Below are positions 46,840 through 57,242 of a DNA stretch of 64,000 bases, piece after piece. The translations under genes were made by a program, and so were the position numbers. The notes beneath the pieces are model-generated. The model made no database searches. It had not been told where the DNA came from and worked only from the letters and a program-made list of their open reading frames with translations. This DNA is from Limnanthes douglasii subsp. nivea (lineage: Eukaryota > Streptophyta > Magnoliopsida > Brassicales > Limnanthaceae): the NCBI GenBank assembly GCA_036936605.1, contig JAUPFV010000001.1, forward strand, positions 245,270,925-245,334,924, in the 5' to 3' direction. Position 1 is the stretch's first letter, and every line of letters starts with the position of its first letter.

Positions 46840-47038
46840 TCTCCAAGGGATAATCGAGTTGGTTGAGTATGGCATGCTCATGACCAAAGGTCATGAGTTC
46901 GTGTTCCTCTACATATGCTTTCTCGGCTGAGTTTGTCACATTGTGTGGTTTATCTTATGGCGTTGGTTTGCATACTATCGCGTCAGACGGAGGGTTTAAG
47001 TTTACCGTGTGCACACTCTGAGTAGCGGCTGCGGATTA
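46840..47038 (+). mobile_element. tRNA-derived SINE, about 199 bp
   Basis: The 5' part resembles a tRNA gene: an A-box-like TAATCGAGTTGGTTGAG at 46851-46867 and a B-box-like GAGTTCGTGTTCC at about 46896-46908. The 3' body has GTTGGTTTGCATACTATCGC and GTGTGCACACTCTGAGTAGC, a type of 3' sequence seen in plant SINEs, and the element is framed by a 15-bp imperfect target duplication. RNA polymerase III would transcribe it and LINE enzymes would move it. A minus-strand open frame here (46754-46939) is a shadow. Confidence 0.7.
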
Positions 47039-47053
47039 ATAAGACAATGATTG
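47039..47053. repeat. Target-site duplication of SINE, right copy
   Basis: Matches 46825-46839 with two differences. Confidence 0.65.
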
Positions 47054-48299
47054 TGGTTTTAATTGTGAGATAAAAGGAACAACTATTTAAAAGTTGTATT
47101 AAAAGAATTTGCACTCTCAAATTTTATTACGACTCTTTATTTTAAAGAAATCCGTTAAATATGTGGAATATTGGCGTCGTGATGAGATGCAAGATTTTTA
47201 ACCCTAATGTCAAATTCAAGTGGTTGGTAACTGAGTATAGAATAAAAGATAGGATTGACTCTAAATATAGAAAGATTTTAGATAGATGTTGAACTTTTCA
47301 TGGTTGAAAAGATTAATAGATGCTATTATAAATAATAAACAAAAGCATGCATGCATTATTAATTTCAGTTGACAAATTGCGAACTCGTATATCATCACAT
47401 TATTAAATGTGTCTTCAATGTATGACGACTCAGCTTAGCTGTTAGAATTCTACCTCAATTTTTAACTATTATGACACCTTGACATTGATTTCTTTCTAAC
47501 GGATTATCTTTTTTATATTAGAAAAAACACTGATTTGTTTTCCTTTTTTATATTTTTTTTATGTTCCGATGAATAATATGTTATATTAGAAAAATTTGAA
47601 CGTTTCATTCTAGTTTCCACACGTAGATTTATAGATTATACAATAAAAATAAATTTATTTATAACCAATACTGTAATCAATTTATCTCTTTAAACTGATT
47701 GATTTTGGGATGTTTATATAAGAGGAGTTTTTAGATTAGTTTCCACATAATTTTTTTTTTCAATTTAAAAGTAATAATTTCAAATTAATACTGAAAAATC
47801 AGCATAGACAGTATATGAAAGTTTGGATGAGTTTTAGTTTTCGAGTGTAGTTTAAATTTTCGGATAATATATATCATTTTATTTATATATTTTATAAAAG
47901 AAACTAATCCTGTAGGATAATAGTGTTTTGTAAAAATATTTTAAGTATATTAAAATATTGACCTATTCGTTCAATTAATAATATATAATTATTTAATAAA
48001 TAATTAGTATTATATTTATGAGTAAGTATATAGACTTTTATTGATGGTTAAAAGTGTGCAACAAGAAATAAGAGTTTTATGGCAAATAACAAATATGGTT
48101 AGTAATCCAAGCTTCAATTTCGGTGGTCTCTTTGGTATTGGGTCTACCGGTATTAATAAAATCTTCTTCACCACTACTAAGATAAACTTTTCCAAATAGT
48201 ATTATGTTTCAAATAATAGAATATCAACTTCAAGCCAATAACAACAGGATTCAAAGTTCTCTTACTTGCCAGAAAAACAAAAATTATCATCAGCAAAGT
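47054..48299. other. AT-rich spacer, no gene seen
   Basis: T-rich runs, short poly-T and poly-A; nothing recognisable. Confidence 0.5.
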
Positions 48300-49154
48300 A
48301 ATGAAATATGGAATGTAAATTCGTTATAAATATTAGAAGAAATCCAACTTTTGAATAAACAACCGATCAAAGTCAAGATCTATCGTGTGAATGACGATTT
48401 CAAAAATCTGGGTTATCTAAGCTATCCTATGCTAATATAACCAAGAGCATTGCTAGTGATTATATTCATGAAGACGTGAAGATTGTACATAATAAAGATC
48501 ACGTCACTATAATTTTGCTAAAAAACAATAAAAAATTACTACTAAACTCAAATTATACATTGATTTGTAAGTTTGCTATAGGAAGGCTGCAAATGGATAT
48601 TATCAAGAAATTTTTAGAAGGTTTTTAGTTTTATGGAAGAATTCAACATCACTCGTTGGGATGCCATGCATTTTTTTTTAAAATTTTATCTTGAAGAAGA
48701 TATGGATAAGGAATGTTTGGTCTATTGATAAAAAACAATGAGGTTATTGAAAATGGATGTCATTTTCAATCAAAATCGAGAATGCCCCATAACCCCGGTC
48801 TGGATTACATTACCCAATTTACTTGAGTTTATGTTCAACAGAGACACGATACGATTAACTTTAAAAGCTATTGGTAATCTTCTTAATGTTTGGGTGCAAA
48901 CAAAGAATCGGGCCACATATAATTGTTACAAGGTCTGGCTAGAGCTTGATGTTTCAAAGGTTTTAAACAACTAGGCCTGTATAGGATTCAGGGAATAATA
49001 GGGGTTTTGGCAAGATATTATTTATGGATCAATGCCATCCTATTGTCATGAGTTTCAGCATATAGCTAAGACATAAAAACAAGGACCGTAAGAAACAAAA
49101 GATTACAAAAGCTAGTTAAAATTCTTCTAATAACCAACCTAAACCACCACATCT
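48300..49154 (+). pseudogene. LINE ORF1 (DUF4283-like), 5' part
   Basis: Plus strand. FNITRWDAMH and EEDMDKECLVY-like sequence (48640-48730) lead into an open 78-residue frame (48738-48974) with ECPITPVWITLPNLLEFMFN and LTLKAIGNLLNVWVQT, the pattern of the DUF4283 domain in ORF1 of plant L1 LINEs (and related retroelement Gag-like proteins). ORF1 protein binds the LINE RNA. Stops break the frame, and a TRIM-like element splits the ORF after 49154; the C-terminal remainder is at 50202-50430. Confidence 0.6.
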
Positions 49155-49391
49155 TCTTAAAATATAGGGGCCCGGTCCGCATAAACCGCCTCCGTATATA
49201 AGTAAGAACATAACCGATCTCAACACTAGTATGATATTGTCCGCTTTGGCACCCGAAGGCCCTCACGGCTTTGCATTTGGTCCACTACCAAAAGGCCTCA
49301 TTCTAGTTGAGGTATGTTCTTACTTATATACCGCTGATCCTTCCCATGTTTAACCGATGTGGGATGTGGGAGTTTGGTCGCCACCCTAACA
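49155..49391 (-). repeat. 3' LTR of the TRIM-like element
   Basis: Matches 49964-50201; the far left end is decayed (TCTTAAAATATAGGGG versus TGTTGGGAATATGGGGG). Confidence 0.8.
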
Positions 49392-49535
49392 AATCTTCCT
49401 TTTGAACAAAGTACCACTTAGCCTCCTCTCAATTGACTTTCATCCGCTTACTCTAATCAGAGATTGCTCCATCTGAGCAATAGAGCTTTTTACAGCGGAT
49501 CTATCTACTCACTTGACCATCCTGCGCTTGTTCCT

Positions 49536-49810
49536 TAGCTCCACTATCCACTCCAATCAAGTACCACCGCTTGATGAGTCATGGACGCTCTAGCTCCACT
49601 ATCCACTCCAATCAAGTACCATTGCTTGATGACTCATGGACGCTCTAGCTCCACTTTCCACTCCAATCAAGTACTACCGCTTGATGAGTCATGGACGCTC
49701 TAGCTCCACTTTCCACTCCAATCAATTACTACCGCTTGATGAGTCATGGACGCTCTAGCTCCACTATCCACTCCAATCAAGTACTACCGCTTGATGAGTC
49801 ATGGACGCTC
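49536..49810. repeat. 55-bp minisatellite, five copies, inside the TRIM-like element
   Basis: Units start at 49536, 49591, 49646, 49701 and 49756, each beginning TAGCTCCACT(A/T)TCCACTC, containing CCGCTTGATGAGTCATGGAC with few differences. Confidence 0.95.
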
Positions 49811-49910
49811 CGAACTAGGATGTATAGAGTAGATCATTCACCTTGAGCATGACTACTGGTTCATCATGTTCGACCTCCGAGAATATTACCACCATCGCGT
49901 TCCGTCTGGG

Positions 49911-49980
49911 TCTGGCTCTGATACCACGTGTTGGGAATATGGGGGTCTGGCTCTGATACCACGTGTTGGGAATATGGGGG
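49911..49980. repeat. 35-bp tandem duplication over the primer-binding site / LTR junction of the TRIM-like element
   Basis: TCTGGCTCTGATACCACGTG and the next 15 bases (TTGGGAATATGGGGG) occur at 49911-49945 and again at 49946-49980, so the primer site and the LTR tip are both doubled. Confidence 0.9.
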
Positions 49981-50201
49981 TCCGGTTTGCATATTCCGCC
50001 TCCGTATATAAGTAAGAACGCAATTGATCTCAACACTAGTATGATATTGTCCGCTTTGGCACCCGAAGGCCCTCACGGATTTGCATTTGGTCCACTACTA
50101 AAAGGCCTCATTCTAGTTGAGGTATGCTCTTACTTATATGCCGCTGATCCTTTCCATGTTTAACCGATGTGGGATGTGGAACTTTGGTCGCCACCCTAAC
50201 A
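49964..50201 (-). repeat. 5' LTR of the TRIM-like element
   Basis: Starts TGTTGGGAATATGGGGG and ends GCCACCCTAACA. The primer-binding site (49949-49961, minus strand) is two bases away. Confidence 0.85.
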
Positions 50202-50430
50202 TTATCAATGGCAAGAATTTTAGGGAAAAACAAGTAATCCAAAGGATACAACTCACAAAAGAAACAATGAAAATAAATCAGAACAACATAAACATAATCA
50301 AGATAAAACAATTAATGATTATGACCTTGATGTGGAACACTATTTGGCGCACTATGATTCTACCGAAGATCACATAATCATTAAGAAAAGTCAAGACAAG
50401 GATTGTATAGAAATTAGTGATTCATAAATT
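50202..50430 (+). pseudogene. LINE ORF1, C-terminal remainder (tentative)
   Basis: Plus strand, a coding-like stretch with INDYDLDVEHYLAHYDSTED and HIIIKKSQDKDCIEISDS ending at a TAA near 50428. Its acidic character fits an ORF1 tail but no domain proves it; the call rests on position between ORF1 and ORF2. Confidence 0.4.
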
Positions 50431-50639
50431 ATTGAGGCTCTTCAGAATATATAGACGAAAGTTATGTTTACCATTAATAGAGAATCAAACTCATGACTGC
50501 TAGAGAGAGATTCCCTCAGACAAAGAACTACTGGAATTTTAACAATCTCTCATAGTCATAGCAAACAAAAAATATGAAATGATTTCAAAAATTTACAAAA
50601 AAAAGATTAAAAAAACATAGGTAAAAAACTTTAAAACTC

Positions 50640-50960
50640 CAATCTCAACCAATGAAGTTTTAAAATGACCATTTCCATTCTCAATTGAAATGTTACGAGT
50701 TTTGGAAACAAGAAAACCGTAAGATAGCTAAAATCCATTAAAAAATCTCTCAAATATAATTAAACACAGTCTCTAGAAAACGTAGCTTTCAAGGTTGTTT
50801 TGGAATACAAATAACAAAATCTAGGTTTCTTTAGCAAACCACTAACAACTATTACACTTTAAGGTCAGACACAATACTTTTGAAAAAGACTTTAGAGTAG
50901 CTATTGTGTATTCAATATGCATCAGAATACAAAAGACTACGATTTGGGACAACTTAAAGA
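50640..50960 (+). pseudogene. LINE ORF2 endonuclease, N-terminal part (decayed)
   Basis: Plus strand. After weak sequence, 50890-50960 reads FRVAIVYSICIRIQKTTIWD then NLKS, matching the 'VYA.C....R..LW..L' motif of the L1 APE-type endonuclease. The Gypsy element C is inserted right after this point (GTATC duplication) and the domain resumes at 61382. Confidence 0.5.
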
Positions 50961-50965
50961 GTATC
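50961..50965. repeat. Target-site duplication (GTATC), left copy of Gypsy element C
   Basis: Exact match to 61377-61381, flush with the LTR. Confidence 0.95.
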
Positions 50966-51650
50966 TGATAAGGAGGGGGGGATTTCCCAAATATGAGCAA
51001 GCACGAGCAGAGAGCAATGAGAGATCGGATTATGATAATCAACGAAGAAAAGAACGAGTTCTATGGTGTTGACGAGCTCAAAAGCAGATCAAAACCAAAC
51101 GTAAATACATCGATGATGAACTCAAAGGGATATATTGCTCGTCAATGGAATGAGCTCAAGGATATATATATCATTGCAGAGCTCATGATTGGGATGAGGT
51201 CGAAGACTTTAGGAAAATATTTGATCGATTGGATGAGGAGTGTGATGAAAGGAAAAGACTTAAAGGGGATAAGTTGAGCACGTTGTCAGTGAGCTCAAGC
51301 TCTGCAAATCAAAATAAACCTGATTTCGTTTAAAAGAGTAGCTCAGCTCGGATTGAAGTATAGATTGTACTCAGCGTCTTTATTTGTAATGTAAACACAC
51401 GTTTTGGCCCATGAGTCAAACCGTGTTAATTATTCCACAATTATAGGGATAATGGTTGTGATAGTTGTTTGTTCCACAATTAGAGGGATAATGATATTAT
51501 TAGGATAGTGGCGCTAAAAGCGTAACCAAATGTAACTAGTCGCTTAATTTGTGTACTATAAATAGGGAAAACCTATTTATGAATAAAGTGATCTGTTTCT
51601 TGACTAAAAACTGTAGACTTACTGTGGCAGAACTTGTTAGTTCTTTAACA
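50966..51650 (+). repeat. 5' LTR of Gypsy element C
   Basis: Contains a TATA box (TATAAATA at 51557-51564) followed by an AATAAAG (51592-51598), the core promoter and a polyadenylation-like signal, and a partial reading frame described in the findings. Confidence 0.95.
51557..51564 (+). promoter_or_regulatory. TATA box in the 5' LTR of Gypsy element C
   Basis: TATAAATA about 90 bases before the LTR end; the copy in the 3' LTR is at 61283-61290 and is unchanged. Confidence 0.65.
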
Positions 51651-51655
51651 AATTT

Positions 51656-51673
51656 TGCGCCATCTATGGGAAC
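51656..51673 (+). promoter_or_regulatory. Primer-binding site of Gypsy element C
   Basis: TGCGCCATCTATGGGAAC, five bases after the LTR. It resembles the TGGCGCC-type sites of plant Gypsy elements but lacks the usual TGG start; the pairing tRNA is uncertain. Confidence 0.5.
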
Positions 51674-51689
51674 TCTTTAATCAATCACC

Positions 51690-53260
51690 ATGGTAGTCAC
51701 TATGTCAGGAATCAAGAGAGATAATCACGAGACTAGTGAAACCACGACGCACCAGAGGAGAACCGTAAGTCGTCTCAACCCTACAATTCCTCAAGAGGTC
51801 AATCTTCTCATACCCCAAACAACGGTGGTAACAAAGGGACCTCTAATCCATCCAGTTGTTGCTTCCAGTGAAGAGGTTTATCTCCATCAAACCGAGGATG
51901 CACTAGGGGTTCATAGACCTGCAGAAAGTATACCGATGAATGACTCAGCGGTTCTCTAACTGGAACAACGGATCCAGAATCTGCAGGAGGAACAACTGAA
52001 AGATAGCGTTTGAGCGAGACACTAGCGAGCAGGCTATGCATGCTACAATGGCAGGTATGAATGACGCTATTCATGTTCTAACTGCAAGGATCAAGGGCAC
52101 GAGTAAGACTCGCCAAACATCAGGACTAGAGGCGAGCAAGGTTTACAGGACATATCGCTCTTCTAAAAGGGATGATAAACAAGAAAGTGAAGGTAAGAGC
52201 GGGGGAAAGAATCGTAATAGAGGACCATATGATGAGGTCAAACAAGCGCCGACCAAGCGAGCTCGAGAGGATGAAGACCTTCTTTAAAATCAGATCCACC
52301 CAAAGTTTTCGGCCTACATATTGAAAGAATCGCCATTTTTTGAGAAACTCCTAGAAGCTCAACTCCCAAGGAAGTTTGACCCGTTCATGATGGAAGCTTA
52401 TGATGGAACAGGGGATCCAGAGAGGCATCTGGAACAGTTCAGAAACATGATGATGGCTTTCAATCCTAATGATGCGATGCTTTGCCGGGCACTATCCATG
52501 ACCCTTAGAGGTAACGCGATGGATTGGTTCAGTAGCCTGCCAAAAAGGTCTATCTATGATTCCACTAGATTGTGGATATCATTCAGAGAGAGGTCCGTGG
52601 GTAACAAGAAGCTCAAGGGCGAGTGGGATTCGATCATGGATCTTTATCAGCGTCGAGGTGAGTCTCTTAAAAGTTATGTTAGACGATTTTTTCATGTCAT
52701 AAATGCTTTGCCAAATCTAGTCGAAAACATGGCGGTGGCCTCTTTGAAGCGGGGGCTCGAGAGAATAGGGGAACTGTATACAGATCTCATCAAGTTCCCA
52801 ACTGAAAACATGGGGGATCTACTTGCAAGAGTAGATACTTTTATCAGGGTTGAGGATGCCAGAAGAGGGGCGTCACCTGAGCGGCGTGAGCCAGATCTCA
52901 AAGATGGTGGATCAGAATGGAAGAAGACTAAGGACCAGCAAATGAGGGACTACAACCGAAGGCCTCAATAGCTTGATCAACCAAACAGGCGTTTCACTCC
53001 ACTAATGGAGGCTATTTCAGTAATTTATGATCGAACAAAGGGGAGTACGAGGTACCAAGCTTCACGAACAATGAGCGCGCCTGGATTACGCAATCTAATA
53101 GGTATTATTGTGCATATCATCATGACCATGAATATTCGACTGATGAATGCTAGAAGTTAAGGGAAGAGATTCAGCGCTTGACAAACAACGGTGAGTTGAT
53201 TCAATATATAAAACAAACTCAACCTGATTGACGAGAGGAAGATCACCCTTCGAACACTGA
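51690..53260 (+). pseudogene. Gag of Gypsy element C (broken)
   Basis: Plus strand. N-terminal charged part (51690-51959 and 52036-52287) then a 216-residue open frame (52321-52971) with FDPFMMEAYDGTGDPERHLE, LSMTLRGNAMDWFSSLP and RRGESLKSYVRRFFHVINAL, a well-preserved retrotransposon Gag core ('F.G..DP..HL..F', 'L.G.A..WF..LP'). The nucleocapsid part after 52971 has stops; a knuckle-like YYCAYHHDHEYSTDEC (about 53100-53150) is recognisable. Gag forms the particle that holds the RNA. A stop lies at 51957 (end of the first segment), and there is a frame change near 52290. Confidence 0.85.
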
Positions 53261-53302
53261 CAAAACAACCACTGTAGAAGATTCTGAAGTAAACAAGCAA
53301 CA

Positions 53303-53870
53303 GTGGCTATTGACCATATCAGGGGGATTTTGGCCACAGGACAAGGGTCTACTAAGAATAAACGAGCTAAAAATGAGTTCGACATTTACGAAATAGATGG
53401 AAATTCTTATTGTAACTATAGAGACCCAGTTACCGATCTCACCTTTAATGATGATGACCTCAGAGGTGTTAGTTTACCCCATGAAGATACCTTAACAATT
53501 CACTTAGACATTGGAGGAGTAATGGTAACCAGAGTACTGGTCGATGGAGAAAGCTTGAAAAATATCATCTTCAAAGGAAGCTTTGATCGCATGCAGAATG
53601 TCCCACCATGTTGACCTTCTTAGCGAACATTGGTAGGATACGAAGGAAAATCTTCGCAATGTGTTGGGGAGGTGGAGCTGGTGGTCAAAGTTGGTCATAG
53701 AGCTACAAAGAAATAGCTGAAAACATTATTTTTTATCTCTAACGCGCCGAGCCCCTACCATGCAATTATTGGACGACCATGGCTGCATAGGATGGAAGGG
53801 ATGCCGTGCACGTACAGACAATGCATTAAGTATCCAATGGGTAGTTCGATAGGTATAATTCGATGCAGTC
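53303..53870 (+). pseudogene. Protease region of Gypsy element C (active-site motif changed)
   Basis: Plus strand. VTDLTFNDDDLRGVSLPHED precedes VTRVLVDGESLKNIIF, the protease active-site region; the usual D-(T/G)-G-S form reads DGES here. After a frame change YHAIIGRPWLHRMEGMPCTY (about 53755-53815) provides the '.YN.I.GRPWLH' segment. It would have cut the polyprotein. Confidence 0.75.
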
Positions 53871-53969
53871 AAAGAACTGCGCGAACTTGCTATCCAATCG
53901 CGACAGATCCTTCCAAACCTATCCAATAACAATCAAATGGCGGGGGAGACATTGTACCACCAACGATGG

Positions 53970-55425
53970 GTCTCACCTTGCCAGAACCAGTGGATGATCC
54001 ACGAGAAAATGAATATTTAGCCAAAATGGATGCTAAAATAGTGGAAACGATCATAGATGCTGATAGAATATTTCGGCTTGGGAATAAATTGACTCCAGAA
54101 TCAAAGGTATAATTTGTAAACTTGTTAGCAAGAAATTTAGATGTGTTTGCTTGGGAAGCAGCCGATGTTTCAAGAGTAAGTCCCACAATTATAAGCCATG
54201 AATTGGTTATCAATACTTGCGCCAAACTTGTACGACAGAAGTGTAGGCCATTTTCAACTGAAAAGCAGGCTGCTATATTAGCCGAGGTCAACAAGCTCAC
54301 TCTATTAGGGTATATCCAAAAAGAGAAATACCCGGTCTGGATAGCCAATCCGGTTTTAGTCAAAAAGAAGAACAGGCAGTGGCGAATGTGTGTGGACTTT
54401 ATTGATTTGAACCAAGCATGTCCTAAAGATACTTTCCCGTTACCAAGGATAGATCAGCTGGCCGACTCAGCTTCAGGTTGCAAATTCCTTTCTTTCATGG
54501 ATGCATATTCTGGATATAATCAGATACGCATGCATTCGTCTGATCAGGAGCACACAGTTTTCAAACCGAGCGGGGTCGTTATTATTATACAGTCATGCCC
54601 TTTGGGCTGAAGAATGCGGGATCAATTAATCAAAGGCTAGTTAGTCATATTTTTCAAGATCACTTGGGGTAGCATCTAGAGGTGTATATTTATTATATGA
54701 TTATTAAAACACATGAAGATGTACAACACCTTAATACTTTACAGATTGTTTTTTATTTATTACGCAAGTATAATCTTAAGCTTAATCTGGAAAAATGTTC
54801 TTTTGGTGTCGCTAAAGGCAAATTCCTGGGTTATGTGGTAAGTCAGGAAGTTATTGAAGCAGATCCAGTTCAACTGAACGCAATTTTACAGATAGGACCA
54901 CCAAAGAATGTTAAGGAAGTCAAGTGTCTTACACGACGGTTAACAGCTCTGTCAAGGTTCATCTCACGTGCTTCACACACGAGTCACCACTTATTTTGAA
55001 GTACTACGTGGTGCTAAGAAGTTCGCATGGACAGAAGAGTGCAATAAAGGTTTTGATGATCTGAAGCTGTATCTTACATCTCGTGAAATTTTGTCTACCC
55101 CTACACCTAAGGATCCATTATTTATGTATTTGACAGCGTCGCATTTCTCTGTTTGTTCGTTCTCGTACACAATCAAAAGGGAAAACAACGAACAATGTAT
55201 TACACGAGAAAAACACTAACAGATTCAGAGTCAAGATATTTAAACCTTAAAAAGCTGGCTTTGAGCCTAGTTGTTGCAGCTCGACGGATGAGGCCGTATT
55301 TTCAAGGGTATACTATCACGGTAGAAACAACCTACCCTTTAGGAATAGTATTGCAAAAACCCGATGTTTCTCGCAGGTTAACCAAATTGAGCATTGAGAT
55401 TTGGGAGTATGGAATTCTCTTTTAG
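53970..55425 (+). pseudogene. Reverse transcriptase of Gypsy element C (broken)
   Basis: Plus strand. NLLARNLDVFAWEAADV, then PVWIANPVLVKKKNRQWRMC, VDFIDLNQACPKDTFPLPRI and FLSFMDAYSGYNQIRMH form the fingers and palm of a Gypsy RT. A frame change at about 54600 follows, then MPFGLKNAGSINQRLV. The YxDD box region reads EVYIYYMIIK, so both catalytic aspartates are replaced by Tyr. LNLEKCSFGVAKGKFLGYVV and the connection part follow (to about 55425). It would copy element RNA into DNA in the cytoplasmic particle. Confidence 0.9.
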
Positions 55426-55959
55426 CCACACGTAGCTATAATAGGACAAGCAGTTGCAGACTTCTTAGCAGAGTTCATCTCATCCAGGGAGGAGCATGAT
55501 AAGATAGAAGACGGAAAAATGGTTGAGCTCGACCAATGGATTTTTGAGGTCGACAGATTATCTTCTACAACAGGAGGAGATGCAAGTATTGTAGTTAGAA
55601 CTCCAACCCGGGAGCGGGTCAAGCATGCGGTGCGCTCTAATTTTCCAGTAACAAATAATGTTGCGGAATATGAGGCTGTCCTTTGTGGCATGAAGTTGAC
55701 TTTGATATGTGGAGCTCGAACTATCAAGATCAGATCTGATTCTCAGTTAGTGTTGAATCAGGCACAAGGTCTTTATGATGTCAAAGAAGACGGCATTAAG
55801 GAGTATCTTGTAATTCTTAAGGAATATGAGTCCAAATTTACTAACATGTCTTATGAACAGATTCCACGAAGAGATAATTCGGCGACTGACACTTTAGCTG
55901 AAGCTACAGCTTCAGGAGACCATCCAACAATGTTTCTCCAACAACTCCCTGCAACATAG
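55426..55959 (+). pseudogene. RNase H of Gypsy element C
   Basis: Plus strand, mainly 55519-55959. GARTIKIRSDSQLVLNQAQG and NNVAEYEAVLCGMKL match the RNase H 'ATNNEAEYEAL..GL' and 'SDSQL.V.Q..G' motifs; YEQIPRRDNSATDTLAEAT corresponds to 'IPR..N..AD.LA'. The first catalytic Asp (start of the domain, DGSS in relatives) is not seen at EVDRLSS. An in-frame TAG at about 55423 separates it from RT. Confidence 0.85.
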
Positions 55960-56046
55960 CTAATTTCAGTAGTTGCAACTATTAATTCACTCACTAATGA
56001 TGATGATTGGCGGACTCTATACCTTCACTACTTAAACCAATGAGCT

Positions 56047-57242
56047 TTGCCTACAAGTAAAAGTGAGGCTCGCGCATTGCAGATCAGAACGACTAAATAT
56101 TGTGTTCTCGACAATATTCTGTATAGGAAAATATCAACTAGACCTCTGCTCGGCTGTTTTGACCGAAGTGAAGCTAATTCTGTGTTGGAAGATCTACATT
56201 CAGGGGAAGCAGGAGCTCATTGCGGAAACCAAACATTGATTCAACTTTTCCTTCTCGCTGAGTACTATTGGCCTAAGTTAGCGAGTGATGATGAGAATCT
56301 AGTATTGCAGTGTCACAAATGTCAAGAATATTCGAACACGCAGCACAGACCCAGTGAGCCCATGCAAAACATTTCTGTTCCATGTGTGTTCGATAAGTGG
56401 GGAATATATTTGGTGGGTCCTCTGCCAAGGGCCACACGCAAACGGCAGTTCTTTATTGTGGCGGTGGATTATTTTTCTAATTGGGTTGAGGCTAAAGCTC
56501 TGTTCCAAACACGTGATCAAGAGGTATGTGATTTCATACATAATCAAATTCTGACTCGATATGAAATTCTACGAATTATAATGACAGACAACGGTCCTCA
56601 ATTCTGAAATTTGATCCTTATCAACTTTTGCAAACGATATGGGATCCTCCATCATTTTTTCACTTCTTATTACCCTCAGGAAAACGGACAGGTTGAGGTG
56701 ACTAATAGAACATTATTGGAAGGATTAAAGAAGAAGGTAGAGGGAGCTAAGGGAAAATGGCCAAACAGTTAGTAAAAGTCCTATGGGCGTATAGGACAAC
56801 CCCTTGGTCCACAACATGTGACACACCATTTTCTTTGTTATATAGAGCAGAGGCAGTTATCCCAGCAGAAGTCATCATACCAAGCCACAGGATTGAGAAT
56901 TACGAGGAGGAGGCAAATCTTATAGCTAGGTCAACCTCCCTGGATCTATAGATGAAAGACAAGACCAGGCCAGAGTCCGAGCAGAGCACTATCGAAGTCT
57001 TATGAGAGGATATTTTAATGCTCGTTCGAAGCCACAATCGTTCGAGGTGGGTGACTTAGTTTTAAAAAAGGTGTTTCATGGCTTCGGTAGCGGGAGGTGT
57101 CAAGTTAGGGCCAAACTTGGGAAGGCCCATATACAGTCATTTCGACAGGACACCAAGGCGCATACAGATTAGCAGGTCAAGAAGGTCGAGCACTTAAGCA
57201 TCCTTGGAATGTTAATCACCAAAAGTTGTATCGCCAAAATGT
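56047..57242 (+). pseudogene. Integrase of Gypsy element C (broken)
   Basis: Plus strand. LHSGEAGAHCGNQTLIQLFL with CHKCQEYSN gives the HHCC zinc finger; FDKWGIYLVGPLPRATRKRQ, VDYFSNWVEAKAL, MTDNGPQF and YPQENGQVEVTNRT hold all three DDE catalytic residues. The core is open except for a stop after TDNGPQF (56607) and a frame change at about 56760. The C-terminal region (LWAYRTTPW, LLYRAEAVIPAEV, later GPNLGRPIYS) runs to about 57240 with stops. Integrase would insert the cDNA. Confidence 0.9.

Larger units (their letters stand above)
49155..50201 (-). mobile_element. TRIM-like non-autonomous LTR element, 1.05 kb
   Basis: Two LTRs of about 237-238 bp (49155-49391, 49964-50201) share long strings such as CTCAACACTAGTATGATATT and CGAAGGCCCTCACGG. 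On the minus strand the right LTR runs from TGTTAGGGTGGCG to CCCAACA and is followed by TGGTATCAGAGCC, the canonical initiator-tRNA binding site; the left LTR is preceded by AAAGGAAGATT. The interior (570 bp) has no coding, only a 55-bp minisatellite. Clear target duplication was not found (CATCT versus TTATC). It sits within the LINE ORF1. Confidence 0.8.

Noticed and set aside
53890..54363. 157-codon minus-strand ORF
   Set aside because: Shadow of the element C RT on the plus strand; it has no recognised motif.
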